From: Akkermansia sp.
GTDB taxonomy: Bacteria; Verrucomicrobiota; Verrucomicrobiia; Verrucomicrobiales; Akkermansiaceae
DNA length: 41,521 bases
Reading direction: 5' to 3'
Assembly: GCA_017398355.1 (NCBI GenBank)
Contig: JAFQGD010000028.1
Coordinates: 1 to 41,521, forward strand
Shown: in pieces, positions 7,336-15,809 of the stretch
Layout: every line of letters starts with the position of its first letter
How positions within the stretch are numbered: the stretch's first letter is position 1
Translations under genes and position numbers: made by a program
Notes under the pieces: model-generated
What the model was told of the DNA's origin: nothing
The model's database searches: none
What the model saw: the letters and a program-made list of their open reading frames with translations, nothing else

Positions 7336-8769
7336 TCAGTCATTGAGCCTGTGTGCGGTAGGAATCGTTAGCTGTTCTTCCGGCGCGGATACTTGCAGAG
7401 AGCAGGGGATTTGCGTACGCTTGAGTGCTGAGGCGATGATGCGGCGCTGTACATAGCGTACATCATTTTCTTCCAGCCCAAAATTATTTTCGCGTATCAA
7501 TCGGCCGGCGCTTACGTTGCAATCTGCCAATGCGTGTATGATGAGGTCTTTTGCCGGTTCGTGGGGCTCTGCGAGTGTGCCAAAAAGCCGACCATGCCGT
7601 TCCTTGTACTCGGTGCTCAGCATGTGTAAATCCATTTCGTACAAATTGCCCAAAGGCGCAAGAAGACCACAGGATTCACCATACAAGGAGAATTGCCCCA
7701 GCATGATATCCCGGCGGCTCAGTGGGCTCAAGAGAAGCAAGCCACGGCTTTCGCTGTAGGTGCTGAGCAGGCTGGCCTCAATCCGGGCTTGAAGTGCTGT
7801 TTCATCCTCGCCCTCCAAGAGTTCGCTTGCGTGCCGGATGAGTTGTGTTGCGCTAAACTGCTTGCACGAAATTCCAAGCTCTTTGGCTGATTCTTCTGCA
7901 CCGCAAAAGGTGACTCCTTCCACGTTTGCGCTGCCTAACGCATCGATGGCGAGGGCTGCCAACAGGGTAGAATGCGGGAAATCCATTGAAAGACAAACAC
8001 CTCCGTACCCAAATTGCCGTACGGTATCGCGGATACCTTGTTGCAGGGCTTTTGCCAAGATGCATGGTTCGCTTTCGTGCGGAATATCGGCCTCCCGGTG
8101 GGGCGGAGAGAGATTGACGACCCGGCTATCTACTTCAAACCACGGCAGACGCAGAAGCGTCTTTCCTTGCGGGCTGTATACTCCCGAACCTCCCCCATAC
8201 AGGAGAGATTCTGCTGTACCCACGCCGGCTGCATAGACCACGAAGGTTTCATTATTGAGCGATTCATCCTTTCTCTTTTGTGCCTCTTGGCTGATTTGTG
8301 CGGCATACCACGGGGACGCTGCGGTATGGATGATGATATCGAAATCGTCCGTCCCGGGTAGAAGGGGAGTGTCATCTGTTGTGATGAGAAGTTGTTTGCC
8401 TTCCCATTCCAGTATTTCACCATTTTCCAGCTCTTCTACCACATCGTTTTCCAGCAGGTAGGGAGTCAGATGGGGGGGGATGGCCACTAGTTCTTCTTCA
8501 TCTTCGTCCGCTTGGGTGCTGTATGCTCCTAAGATGAGCGGGGCTGCCCCCAATTCTCTTGAGAGCGTTTGCAGGGCCAGCTGCATTTGTTGCTGGAAGG
8601 AATCGCGCGCCGCCAAATCAAAAAGCCCCGGACCGCACAGAGCATGCGCAGAGGCAACGACAATCTCGGCTCCGTGGTCAAGGCATGTGCGGTAACCTTG
8701 GACGATGTGGCGGAGGTTATTGGAAAAGTCTCCCGTGCGCGGGGCATTTTGAATGATACCTATTTTCAT
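7336..8769 (-). CDS. NadE-like protein with both active sites lost (probable pseudoenzyme)
   Basis: The 477 residues follow the two-domain plan of glutamine-dependent NAD+ synthetase: nitrilase-type glutaminase (1-225) then ATP-pyrophosphatase synthetase. The start (MKIGIIQNAPRTGDFSNNL) and end (RRIIASALKRTQIPCSLQVS) align well with NadE, as do QARIEASLL and LAPLGNLYEMDL. The catalytic residues are gone. The glutaminase Glu is Ala41 (IVVASAHAL where IVFPELAL is expected). The nucleophile Cys of ICED is Thr130 (LITTDD). The ATP-binding SGGxDS has become SMDFPH (261-266), and TGNKSE reads SPLSRRD. An acidic insert lies near 88-93. The frame is intact over 1.4 kb, so it is maintained, not decaying. 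Function unknown; a regulatory or structural role is inference. A true NadE would have to be encoded elsewhere. Confidence 0.8.
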   Translation of the reverse strand: MKIGIIQNAPRTGDFSNNLRHIVQGYRTCLDHGAEIVVASAHALCGPGLFDLAARDSFQQQMQLALQTLSRELGAAPLILGAYSTQADEDEEELVAIPPHLTPYLLENDVVEELENGEILEWEGKQLLITTDDTPLLPGTDDFDIIIHTAASPWYAAQISQEAQKRKDESLNNETFVVYAAGVGTAESLLYGGGSGVYSPQGKTLLRLPWFEVDSRVVNLSPPHREADIPHESEPCILAKALQQGIRDTVRQFGYGGVCLSMDFPHSTLLAALAIDALGSANVEGVTFCGAEESAKELGISCKQFSATQLIRHASELLEGEDETALQARIEASLLSTYSESRGLLLLSPLSRRDIMLGQFSLYGESCGLLAPLGNLYEMDLHMLSTEYKERHGRLFGTLAEPHEPAKDLIIHALADCNVSAGRLIRENNFGLEENDVRYVQRRIIASALKRTQIPCSLQVSAPEEQLTIPTAHRLND

Positions 8770-8799
8770 GGAATCTCTGATGTGGTGTGAAATGAGGAT

Positions 8800-8860
8800 A
8801 TAAAATGCCCCCGGTCTGAGCTGCTAAGTTTTTGGACTTAGCAAGCAAAAGAACCGGGGG
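8800..8860 (-). terminator. Nested hairpin terminator downstream of lptD
   Basis: The outer stem pairs CCCCCGGT (8808-8815) with ACCGGGGG (8853-8860), enclosing an inner hairpin GCTAAG/CTTAGC (8823-8842). On the minus strand the structure is followed by the T-rich CATTTTATAT, so it should end lptD transcription before the NadE-like gene. Confidence 0.6.
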
Positions 8861-8870
8861 ATTGGGGGTA

Positions 8871-11312
8871 TTAGAAGAAATCAACAGGTAAGGCAGTACC
8901 GGTTTCACCCAAGGTGAAAGAGATGCCCACGCCGGTTTCTTTCTTGCCACCGTTGTTGCGCAAGAAAAGGGAGGCACCCACATACCAAGGACCGGATCTG
9001 CGGAAGATGGAGTATTGTTGGATGGGGAAACGCTTCCGGTGAATATCCCAATACCAACGGCCATACAATGAGTACTTTTCGTTTACTCGCAGGTTGGCCT
9101 GCAGATACATTTGGCTTGCATCTTGTTGCAGCGGGTGATTGTGGAGGTAGCGGTGGCCCATCCTACCTTCCAACCATCTCACCGGTTGGTAGGCAATAGA
9201 GGTATTGTACTGGCTGAAGCCATCCCCTTCGCGGATGGTCGGTGTCTGACTTTCAAAGGTGACGCGCAGCCGCTCTGTGGGTCGCACGGTAACGGAGGAG
9301 AATAGGTTGGAGAAATTGCTTGCCGTGTTGGGATTTTCCGCATTGTAATCAATGAATACGTCCCAATGTACTAGGGTGTATGGCGAGCCGTCTACTGTGG
9401 TAGAAAGTACGTTCTGCGCACCAAATCGCCATATTGTCCACGTCCCCCAAGCATCGATGCTTGTGAACCCGATTAAATCCAGCGACATGGGGTTATTTGT
9501 ACTGTTGCCTACGATGTTGGACCAAGTGTCCAGCTTGGGCACCAGGTTGTTGGAGGAGGAGATTTGGCAGTGTGAAACCGTGGTGTAGGGGTGGAAAATG
9601 TGAGTGAGCCCCTTCATGCCCAGCTTCGGAATGCGGAAACTCTCAATCGTGCGGTGGAACTTAATGTCAAAATCGCAGGCTGCGTAGCCCATAAAACGGT
9701 TGTCGGAGCCAACGCCTTGTACATCATAATACCCGCTGTAGCCGCCACCGGCTTTAGGCGTCACGTTGAGGAATCGTAAAATGTTGAAACTGGTTGTGAA
9801 CTCATGCGTTGTGTTGAAACGCAGGTAAGCTTGCGTGTTGAGCATGCGGCGGTAGTAATCCTGCAGCTCGGGGTCGCGCAGTTTACTCAGCTGGTATTCA
9901 TACTCCAAGCGTTGCTCTGTTGGCAGATATTGCTGCATGGCTGCCAGACTGGTGCGCGTTTCGTAGCTTATTCTACTATTGCCGATAGTGTTGCGCACGC
10001 GGTAATACGATGCCTCCAAGCGCTCATCTGTTTCGTAGAAATCGTTGGGGGCAAAGCGCGTCATGAGCATGGCTTGGCTGCGTTGGGTCCGGCGCTCTAT
10101 GCGGACGGTATTGTCCGGTTTGTCATTGTTGCGACCGATGTCCTCAAAGAAATCTCGCAGCATGTATTTATCACTCACCGCATTCACGTTGGTGCCGATG
10201 GTCCAGTGCGCTTTGTTGTTGGCATCTATCGTGGGAGTGTCCACATCCCACAATGTCTGCATGGCCAAACGGTATCTGTTGTGGCGAGTTTCTTCTCGGG
10301 GGGTAGTGGTGGGGTTAATCATGGGGTGGGAGTCTGCTGCATAGTACAGCGAGATACCCGTCATTTCCGGCGCACGCCTCCTCATGGCAACATTTTCAAG
10401 ATCTAGGCCCAGACCCAGCCCGCGGCGTGTGCGGTAGTCCACATTCGCCGTGAGAATATAGTCCGACACGGGTATGCCGTTCTTGACGCGACGATTACCC
10501 AGCAGGAAACCATAACTATTGAGCAGGTAGGCGCCCCATATGGATTTTGCGCCCGGCTCCGGCAGATAGCCTTCCCGCGGATTGAGGGAGTGTGAGAAGG
10601 AAAACCACCCGATGATGGGAACCGCCACGTCTGCATTCCCCGTGGCTATGCTCAGGCGAGTTAACCGCCCGTAATCTCCCGGGTAGACGGTCAGTTCCCC
10701 CGCGCCTATCCATGAGGACGGCTCTTGTACGTCTTCTGTCGAGACGTATGCATCATGTATTTTGATGAATTTTGTGCCTTTATCGTCCTTGCGGTACTCG
10801 ATGTGGGAGCCACGAATCAGCAAGCCCTGTACTTTGGTGCGCACGTTGTATACATCCAAATCTTCATCTTCCCAATTGTATGTGCCTCGCTCCGCCATGG
10901 TGAGCGTTTCTCCTTGGTAGACAATGAGCGGCCCCGTAAGTGTGGCTACGTGGGTATCCAGATTCCCCTCAATAATTTTGGCATTCACATCTGCACCATC
11001 GCTCGTGCGCAGGCGCACGCTGTCCTTTCCGCTGGTGTAGGTGAGGATTCGTTTTTCTTGGTCGAAAGTGATGTTACCGCCTTCATTATCAACAGAAAGT
11101 GCCTCGGGTATGCTCGTTACGCCGAAACCACTGATGTTGCGCATGGCTGCATCAGCCAAATCCATAACCGGATTCTCCTTCGGGGCGGCTTTCATCACCT
11201 CCGATGGGAGCGGTAAAAACTTTTCTTGAGCGAGAGATGGCACAGCCGAGACCCCTGCTGCGATGAGGCAGAGAATGAATCTGGCAGAGAAGTAGGTAGA
11301 GCTGTTTGTCAC
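8871..11312 (-). CDS. lptD: LPS-assembly protein LptD
   Basis: Outer-membrane beta-barrel that receives lipopolysaccharide from the periplasmic bridge and places it in the outer leaflet together with LptE. From GTG 11312 it has 813 residues: signal peptide (ILCLIAAGVSAVPSLAQ), an N-terminal OstA/LptA-like beta-jellyroll (about 60-200; GNLDTHVATLTGPLIVYQGE and ERGTYNWEDEDLDVYN), then the barrel with the LptD signature PIIGWFSFSH and a terminal Phe typical of outer-membrane proteins. The start is debatable. An ATG at 11321 overlaps the -10 element CAGAAT, whereas GTG 11312 lies 7 nt after it, in line with the leaderless layout elsewhere in this window. Its partner lptE is at 3780. Confidence 0.9.
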   Translation of the reverse strand: MTNSSTYFSARFILCLIAAGVSAVPSLAQEKFLPLPSEVMKAAPKENPVMDLADAAMRNISGFGVTSIPEALSVDNEGGNITFDQEKRILTYTSGKDSVRLRTSDGADVNAKIIEGNLDTHVATLTGPLIVYQGETLTMAERGTYNWEDEDLDVYNVRTKVQGLLIRGSHIEYRKDDKGTKFIKIHDAYVSTEDVQEPSSWIGAGELTVYPGDYGRLTRLSIATGNADVAVPIIGWFSFSHSLNPREGYLPEPGAKSIWGAYLLNSYGFLLGNRRVKNGIPVSDYILTANVDYRTRRGLGLGLDLENVAMRRRAPEMTGISLYYAADSHPMINPTTTPREETRHNRYRLAMQTLWDVDTPTIDANNKAHWTIGTNVNAVSDKYMLRDFFEDIGRNNDKPDNTVRIERRTQRSQAMLMTRFAPNDFYETDERLEASYYRVRNTIGNSRISYETRTSLAAMQQYLPTEQRLEYEYQLSKLRDPELQDYYRRMLNTQAYLRFNTTHEFTTSFNILRFLNVTPKAGGGYSGYYDVQGVGSDNRFMGYAACDFDIKFHRTIESFRIPKLGMKGLTHIFHPYTTVSHCQISSSNNLVPKLDTWSNIVGNSTNNPMSLDLIGFTSIDAWGTWTIWRFGAQNVLSTTVDGSPYTLVHWDVFIDYNAENPNTASNFSNLFSSVTVRPTERLRVTFESQTPTIREGDGFSQYNTSIAYQPVRWLEGRMGHRYLHNHPLQQDASQMYLQANLRVNEKYSLYGRWYWDIHRKRFPIQQYSIFRRSGPWYVGASLFLRNNGGKKETGVGISFTLGETGTALPVDFF

Positions 11313-11319
11313 GCGTGAC

Positions 11320-11348
11320 ATTCTGCCCTAAAGTCCTCGCTTTGTCAA
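11320..11348 (-). promoter_or_regulatory. Promoter of lptD
   Basis: Minus strand: TTGACA (11348-11343), a 17-nt spacer and CAGAAT (11325-11320). The in-frame ATG at 11321 lies inside the -10 element, so an mRNA from this promoter cannot contain it; the GTG at 11312 is 7 nt downstream. Confidence 0.6.
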
Positions 11349-11368
11349 GCTTTCTGAAGTAATCTTCA

Positions 11369-13120
11369 TCAGCTTTCCTTATTTCCGCAGTAGCGCTTCA
11401 GGATGCGCTCGGGTGTCAGCGCCAAATCCACCAGTACCAAGCAATCTAAAGTGCCCCCAAAATCGTTGTCGATACCAAAGGAAAGCATCTTGCCACCCAG
11501 CCTCAGGTATTGGCGAAGGAGCACGGGAATGCTCTTGTTATCAGGCTCAATAGACGATACACTGGCAGAAAGCAGGCGAATGTCCGGCATGCCGGCCGGC
11601 AGTAGGCGGGCGTCTTCACTAAGTAATTCGTATTTTTTCGGCGGGGTGAAAGCGCGCACAAAATCGGCGTATTCCGGGTGCATTTCATGCTCTTTGAGGT
11701 AAGAGAGAATGAGCGCACGCGAGGTGTGTGTGTAATCTTGAGACACACTAACCGTGCCGTAGAGGTAGCGGTAGCGGGGGTGGCGGTTAAGGAATTGACC
11801 AATACCCATCCACAGGGTATCCAGGGAGGTCGCAAGGCGTTGGTATTCCGGCACAATGAAAGCGCGCCCCATTTCCAACCCCTTCTTGAGGGTTTCTACC
11901 AGTTCAGGGTCGAAGTGGAAGAACGCTGCATTGTATACCCCTTTAATGCCTTTTTTCGCAATGATTTCATCCGTAAGCCCGATGCGGTATGCGCCTGCCA
12001 GTTTTTTTGCGCGGGAATCCCACATGATGAGGTGGATGTAGTGTTCATCGTAATCATCCAAATCCATGGCGGTACCGGTACCTTCACCCGCTGCGCGGAA
12101 GGTTCTTTCTCGTTCGATTCCCATTTCCTGCATGATGTGAGGAATTTGCTGTGCGGTGACGGCGTATACCTCCATACCACTGGTATTGTTGGAGTAGTAG
12201 AGGGTGTCTGCCGGCAGGGCGGCGATTTCTGCACTCAATTGCTCCGTGGGAATGTTGGGGGCAACAGGTTGCTTGGGGGTAGAGGTAGAGGGGCCATCGT
12301 GTTTGTTGGGGTAGCGCAGGAGCATGGATTGCAAACGCAGGTAATCAGAGACGCTTTCATCGCTCTCCAGTAGGCCTATTGTGTGTGCTGTAATGGGTTT
12401 GCCCAGCTTGATGGTATGGCGCATGCGCCCATCACGTAGAATCTCTCTCGCTAGAAAATTAGCGCGTATGCCCTTCGCTATCGTGCTAATAATTTGGAAG
12501 AATATCCCCGTCCTCCCGGCTATGTGCATGGGTACTACGGTGGCTTTCGTCTTGCGGATGATGGCAGCTATGTTGGCCTGCCACGGATCATCAATGACGC
12601 GGCGGTCGCGGTGTGAATATGATGCGGCTGAGCCGCTGGGGAATACCAAAATGCAGTGCCCCTCTCTCAGCCATTTGAGGATTTCTCGCATGCCTGCCAT
12701 ATTCGCTCGTTTGGCGGCTTCTCCTCCGTACACGTCTACCTTTATCTGGTAGGGGCGCATGCCGCGCACACAATGAAGCCATTCATTGACGACGATGCGT
12801 ACATCCTCTCTCACTTTCATGGCTATGTCTCCGAACATGAGACCATCTGACATGCCGTGGGGATGGTTGGAAACTATGACGCAGGGCCCTTCTTTGGGGA
12901 TGTTTTCCAAGCCTTCCAAATCGTAATTCAGACTCAGGTATTTGCACGCGAGCTTGAAAAAGTTGTCTGTGCTGCCTGCTTCCCAGTCATCTTCTATCTT
13001 GGCATGAGCCACATTGAGGGCATGCAGACCGAGTTTGCGTTCTCCCCAGTTGATAAGCCATTGTGGCAGTTTGTGCCCTCCTTTGATTTGGTCTGCCAAA
13101 TCTGCCATTTTTTGTCTCAT
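11369..13120 (-). CDS. Two-domain acyltransferase, OlsF-like (ornithine-lipid synthesis)
   Basis: The 583 residues fuse two acyltransferases. The N-terminal part (about 60-270) is a PlsC-type lysophospholipid acyltransferase of the hemolysin-like subgroup: VSNHPHGMSDG at 84-93 gives the NHx5D catalytic motif, and VFPSGSAAS (159-167) is the second block. The C-terminal part (about 310-480) is a GNAT-type N-acyltransferase with RTFRAAGEGTG, DYDEHYIHLIMWD, GAYRIG and LEMGRAFIVPEYQ. This is the architecture of OlsF, which N-acylates ornithine and then O-acylates the product to make ornithine lipids. A role with another amino-acid head group is possible. Thr/Pro-rich sequence (about 275-290) links the domains. 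The promoter is at 13161-13189. Confidence 0.8.
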   Translation of the reverse strand: MRQKMADLADQIKGGHKLPQWLINWGERKLGLHALNVAHAKIEDDWEAGSTDNFFKLACKYLSLNYDLEGLENIPKEGPCVIVSNHPHGMSDGLMFGDIAMKVREDVRIVVNEWLHCVRGMRPYQIKVDVYGGEAAKRANMAGMREILKWLREGHCILVFPSGSAASYSHRDRRVIDDPWQANIAAIIRKTKATVVPMHIAGRTGIFFQIISTIAKGIRANFLAREILRDGRMRHTIKLGKPITAHTIGLLESDESVSDYLRLQSMLLRYPNKHDGPSTSTPKQPVAPNIPTEQLSAEIAALPADTLYYSNNTSGMEVYAVTAQQIPHIMQEMGIERERTFRAAGEGTGTAMDLDDYDEHYIHLIMWDSRAKKLAGAYRIGLTDEIIAKKGIKGVYNAAFFHFDPELVETLKKGLEMGRAFIVPEYQRLATSLDTLWMGIGQFLNRHPRYRYLYGTVSVSQDYTHTSRALILSYLKEHEMHPEYADFVRAFTPPKKYELLSEDARLLPAGMPDIRLLSASVSSIEPDNKSIPVLLRQYLRLGGKMLSFGIDNDFGGTLDCLVLVDLALTPERILKRYCGNKES

Positions 13121-13157
13121 AGTACTGACGGGGTGTTAGAATGTTACGCGCGCTTAG

Positions 13158-13189
13158 ACTATACTAGCATACTATACGCTTCGGGTCAA
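13158..13189 (-). promoter_or_regulatory. Promoter of the OlsF-like gene with a 7-nt direct repeat
   Basis: Minus strand: TTGACC (13189-13184), a 17-nt spacer and TAGTAT (13166-13161). ACTATAC occurs twice on the plus strand at 13158-13164 and 13171-13177, with starts 13 nt apart, covering the -10 region and spacer. That could be an operator or chance AT-rich sequence. The leader to ATG 13120 is about 35 nt. Confidence 0.45.
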
Positions 13190-13238
13190 ATGCCAAATTT
13201 AATGAAAAAATAACACTTTGTTATGATGGAGTATTATT

Positions 13239-14111
13239 TTAACGATGAAGAGCGCTTTTCCAAGACAGTTCAAACGCCCGTACCGTGCTGGCTGCGGAGG
13301 CTATGCCTCGGCCTGCTATGTTGAATGCCGTTCCATGGTCCGGGCTTACGCGAAGACGCGCCATGCCCAGTGTAGCATTGACCGCATTGTCGAAATCCAG
13401 TAATTTGAGGGGGATGAGTGCTTGGTCGTGGTAGGGGGCTACAATGCCGTCAAATTGTCCGGCTACCGCTTCTCTATACACGCAATCCGGTACGCAGGGA
13501 CCACTATAGATGGCTTGTGAATCGGCCAACTGTAATTGCTGCAGGGCAGGGAGGATAAGGCGAGATTCTTCTTGCCCAAAAGCACCGTTTTCTCCGTTGT
13601 GAGGATTGAGCCCCGCCAAAGCTATGCGTGGGCGTGCTATGCCTGTGCTGCGGAGAAAATCTGCCAGTATGGTGGCTGTGGAAACAATTTTTTTCGTGGT
13701 GAGCAAGCGGGGTACCTCCCCCAAGGCTACGTGGGTTGTGCACAGCGCTACCGTCAAATTCTGGCCGGTAAGGCACATCACCACATTATCCGCTCCCATG
13801 CGGTCCGCAAAAAATTCTGTCTGGCCGGGGTAGTTGAATCCTACCTTGTGCAAGGATTCTTTGCAAATAGGAGCCGTTACGACCGCATCGATTTCTCCGC
13901 TGCGTAGGGCTGATGCCGCATTCTCCAATTGCTCCAGTGCGGCTAAAGCCGTATCTCTTGTGGGAACGCCGGGGGTACAGGTGATTCTTTTCCCCATCGG
14001 CTTGCAGCAAATATCCGGTGCCAACGTGGTTAGTGCTTTTTCTATGACCTCGGGGCCTATGCCCGCTTGGTCTCCCAAAGTGTAACCAATAATAGGCTTT
14101 TGCAGGCTCAT
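13239..14111 (-). CDS. pdxA: 4-hydroxythreonine-4-phosphate dehydrogenase PdxA (compact form)
   Basis: NAD-dependent enzyme of the DXP-dependent vitamin B6 pathway; it oxidises 4-phosphohydroxy-threonine. Recognised by YTLGDQAGIGPEVIEKAL at the N-terminus, the three metal-ligand histidines in CTTHVALGEVP, AGLNPHNGENG and APYHDQALIPLK, and the C-terminal SPDHGTAFNIAGRG. At 290 residues it is about 40 shorter than E. coli PdxA. The missing part follows the first helix, where most homologues carry a Rossmann-like strand and helix. The usual substrate-site PGHTE reads PGQTE. The start overlaps the stop of the upstream small gene as ATGA, so the two are translationally coupled. Confidence 0.92.
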   Translation of the reverse strand: MSLQKPIIGYTLGDQAGIGPEVIEKALTTLAPDICCKPMGKRITCTPGVPTRDTALAALEQLENAASALRSGEIDAVVTAPICKESLHKVGFNYPGQTEFFADRMGADNVVMCLTGQNLTVALCTTHVALGEVPRLLTTKKIVSTATILADFLRSTGIARPRIALAGLNPHNGENGAFGQEESRLILPALQQLQLADSQAIYSGPCVPDCVYREAVAGQFDGIVAPYHDQALIPLKLLDFDNAVNATLGMARLRVSPDHGTAFNIAGRGIASAASTVRAFELSWKSALHR

Positions 14112-14359
14112 GGAGTGACTTCTTCGGCGGTTTCATCATCCGGGATGCTTGAGCCTCCCGGTACTTTATCAATCACTTGGTTTTTATCATCCTCGCGCTT
14201 TATCTGGGGGCGGTATGAGCGGCGCGTGTTGATGTATTCTGCGTTGGCATCCCGCGGCTCAAAGCGAAGTTCAGAGTTGACGGAGGTGTGGTAGATGACC
14301 GTGATAACCAACGCGACAACAGTCAGCAGCAAAATTAATCCTCCGAGACAGCTTTTCAT
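14108..14359 (-). CDS. Small membrane-anchored protein upstream of pdxA
   Basis: An 83-residue protein with no recognised family. An N-terminal hydrophobic segment (LGGLILLLTVVALVITVIY, about 5-23) anchors it, followed by a charged, probably disordered tail rich in Arg, Asp and Glu. Its stop codon overlaps the pdxA start (ATGA). A promoter (-35 TTGCTT at 14393-14388, 16-nt spacer, -10 TAGAAT at 14371-14366) ends 6 nt before the ATG, so this gene is the leader cistron of a two-gene operon with pdxA. Confidence 0.75.
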   Translation of the reverse strand: MKSCLGGLILLLTVVALVITVIYHTSVNSELRFEPRDANAEYINTRRSYRPQIKREDDKNQVIDKVPGGSSIPDDETAEEVTP

Positions 14360-14407
14360 GCTCCTATTCTACATGCTTTTTGTGCGAAAGCAAGCTTGCT
14401 TTGCACT

Positions 14408-15202
14408 TTATTCCTGCACCAAGGTGCGTTCCACCATGGCGTAAGCGTTATGGTTGTGTATGGATTCGAAGTTTTCTGCTTCTACCCGGTACCAACTGAA
14501 AGCATTGTATTTTTCTGTTGCCACAGCAATATTGCGCACCAAATCTTCTACAAAAACAGGGTTCTCGTAGGCGTGGTCTGTCACAAATTTTTCGTCCGGG
14601 CGTTTCAGTATACTGTAGACTTGGCAACTGGCGCAGCCTTCTATGAGGTCAATCAAATCTTCAATCCATACGGCAGAACCGGAAAAGCGGACGGAATACG
14701 TCACGATGCCACGTTGGTTGTGTGCTCCATGCGTACTCATGGCCTTGGAGCAGGGACACAGCGTCGTTACCGGTACTTTTACCGTGAGGGTGAAAGTGCC
14801 GCCTTTGTCGCGCTCGGAGTCGATGACAAAACGGACTTCATAATCCATCATCCCCTCCATGCCCGATACCGGTGCCTTCTTGAGCCGGAAAAAGGGAAAT
14901 TCTATTTCCACACGGGCGCGTTGAGCCGGCAATTTTCGCAGCAATCTATTGGGCAACCTTACTGCGGAGTGTACGTCCAAGTATCGGCGGTGTTCATGCA
15001 GCGCTTCCACGAAGCGACTCATGTGGGTGCCTTTGTACTCTTCCGGCAAATCCACCATAAGTGCCAGTTTGGCTACAGTAGATTGTGTCCGCTGCTCTTT
15101 GTCGCTTACGATAATGGGGTAGCGCACATCGCGCACGCCCACACGGTCAATGGAAATTTGCCTCGTGTCCTTTTCGTTTTGCGTGTCTTTGAGCTCTTTC
15201 AT
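14408..15202 (-). CDS. folE2: GTP cyclohydrolase IB (FolE2)
   Basis: Converts GTP to 7,8-dihydroneopterin triphosphate, the first step of folate (and queuosine) synthesis. FolE2 replaces the zinc-dependent FolE in many bacteria and can use other metals. The 264 residues show the family blocks RYPIIVSD near the N-terminus, TTLCPCSKAMSTHGAHNQRG (the catalytic Cys region) near 145-165, and YSILKRPDEKFVTDHAYENP followed by FVEDLVRN near 215-245. The usual length is 250-300. It follows the rpsR terminator; a run of nine C residues lies 17-25 nt upstream of the ATG on its own strand, with no clear Shine-Dalgarno. Confidence 0.95.
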   Translation of the reverse strand: MKELKDTQNEKDTRQISIDRVGVRDVRYPIIVSDKEQRTQSTVAKLALMVDLPEEYKGTHMSRFVEALHEHRRYLDVHSAVRLPNRLLRKLPAQRARVEIEFPFFRLKKAPVSGMEGMMDYEVRFVIDSERDKGGTFTLTVKVPVTTLCPCSKAMSTHGAHNQRGIVTYSVRFSGSAVWIEDLIDLIEGCASCQVYSILKRPDEKFVTDHAYENPVFVEDLVRNIAVATEKYNAFSWYRVEAENFESIHNHNAYAMVERTLVQE

Positions 15203-15232
15203 GCCGGGGAGGGGAGCAGGGGGGGGGACTGG

Positions 15233-15275
15233 GAAAAAACAGAGGGAGCTTGCAGGCCGACGGCATACAAGCTCC
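15233..15275 (-). terminator. Terminator downstream of rpsR
   Basis: Minus strand: GGAGCTTG (15275-15268) pairs with CAAGCTCC (15252-15245), followed by CTCTGTTTTTT. It ends the DksA-rpmG-rpsR transcript before folE2. Confidence 0.7.
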
Positions 15276-15324
15276 TTCGATCAACGACAATTCGCCGTCG
15301 AGAACTCCTCTTGATGGGGAATCA

Positions 15325-15570
15325 TTAGGGGAGCAGGTTCACGGCACGGGCGCGGCGAATTTCGCGCGTGATCTTGCGGTGCATCTTGGCGGAGACGCCA
15401 GTGACGCGGCGGGGCAGGATCTTACCCGTCTCAGACGTGAACTTGGAAAGGAACTCGGGGTTGCACATATCAACGGCACCGGCGGGGATGTCAATGCGAC
15501 GACGGGGCATTGTCTTGTTGCAGGTGCGGAAACGGATACGACGCTCAACGCTCTTGAATTCGGTAATCAT
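15325..15570 (-). CDS. rpsR: 30S ribosomal protein S18
   Basis: Small-subunit ribosomal protein that sits on the platform next to S6. The 81-residue chain has the conserved S18 core: [34 protein letters not shown] and the signature [19 protein letters not shown], ending [15 protein letters not shown]. It lies 27 nt downstream of rpmG on the same strand. S6 and L9, often neighbours of S18, are not present here. Confidence 0.96.
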   Translation of the reverse strand: MITEFKSVERRIRFRTCNKTMPRRRIDIPAGAVDMCNPEFLSKFTSETGKILPRRVTGVSAKMHRKITREIRRARAVNLLP

Positions 15571-15597
15571 AGTCTTGAGTCTGTTTGTCTGGTGAGT

Positions 15598-15771
15598 TTA
15601 GCGCATTTCGCGGTGCAGTGTGCGACGCTTCAGATAGGGGTTGAACTTTACCTTCTCCAAGCGGCCGGGCGTGCGCTGGCTCTTCTTATTGCGGGTGGTC
15701 ACGTAGCGGGAAGGTGTTTTACCTTCCGCCTTGGCTTCTGTGCATTCCAGAATGATGATGTCTCTAGGCAT
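15598..15771 (-). CDS. rpmG: 50S ribosomal protein L33
   Basis: Large-subunit protein near the E site, 57 residues. Translation from ATG 15771 gives [20 protein letters not shown], then [19 protein letters not shown] and [17 protein letters not shown]. These match the L33 pattern of a short beta strand, then Tyr-x-Thr-Thr-Arg-Asn-Lys-Lys, then Lys-Tyr/Phe-Asn-Pro. The zinc-binding CxxC pairs of some L33 paralogues are absent, so this is the zinc-independent (C-minus) form. It lies between the DksA-like gene and rpsR. Confidence 0.95.
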   Translation of the reverse strand: MPRDIIILECTEAKAEGKTPSRYVTTRNKKSQRTPGRLEKVKFNPYLKRRTLHREMR

Positions 15772-15809
15772 AATTGCGTTAATGTTGTCTTGCGGGCACC
15801 TATTTTACA

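Noticed and set aside
8478..8485. Run of G inside the NadE-like gene as a phase-variation tract
   Set aside because: Only about eight bases and in frame within conserved-looking sequence; no evidence of slippage, although tract length could be checked in reads.
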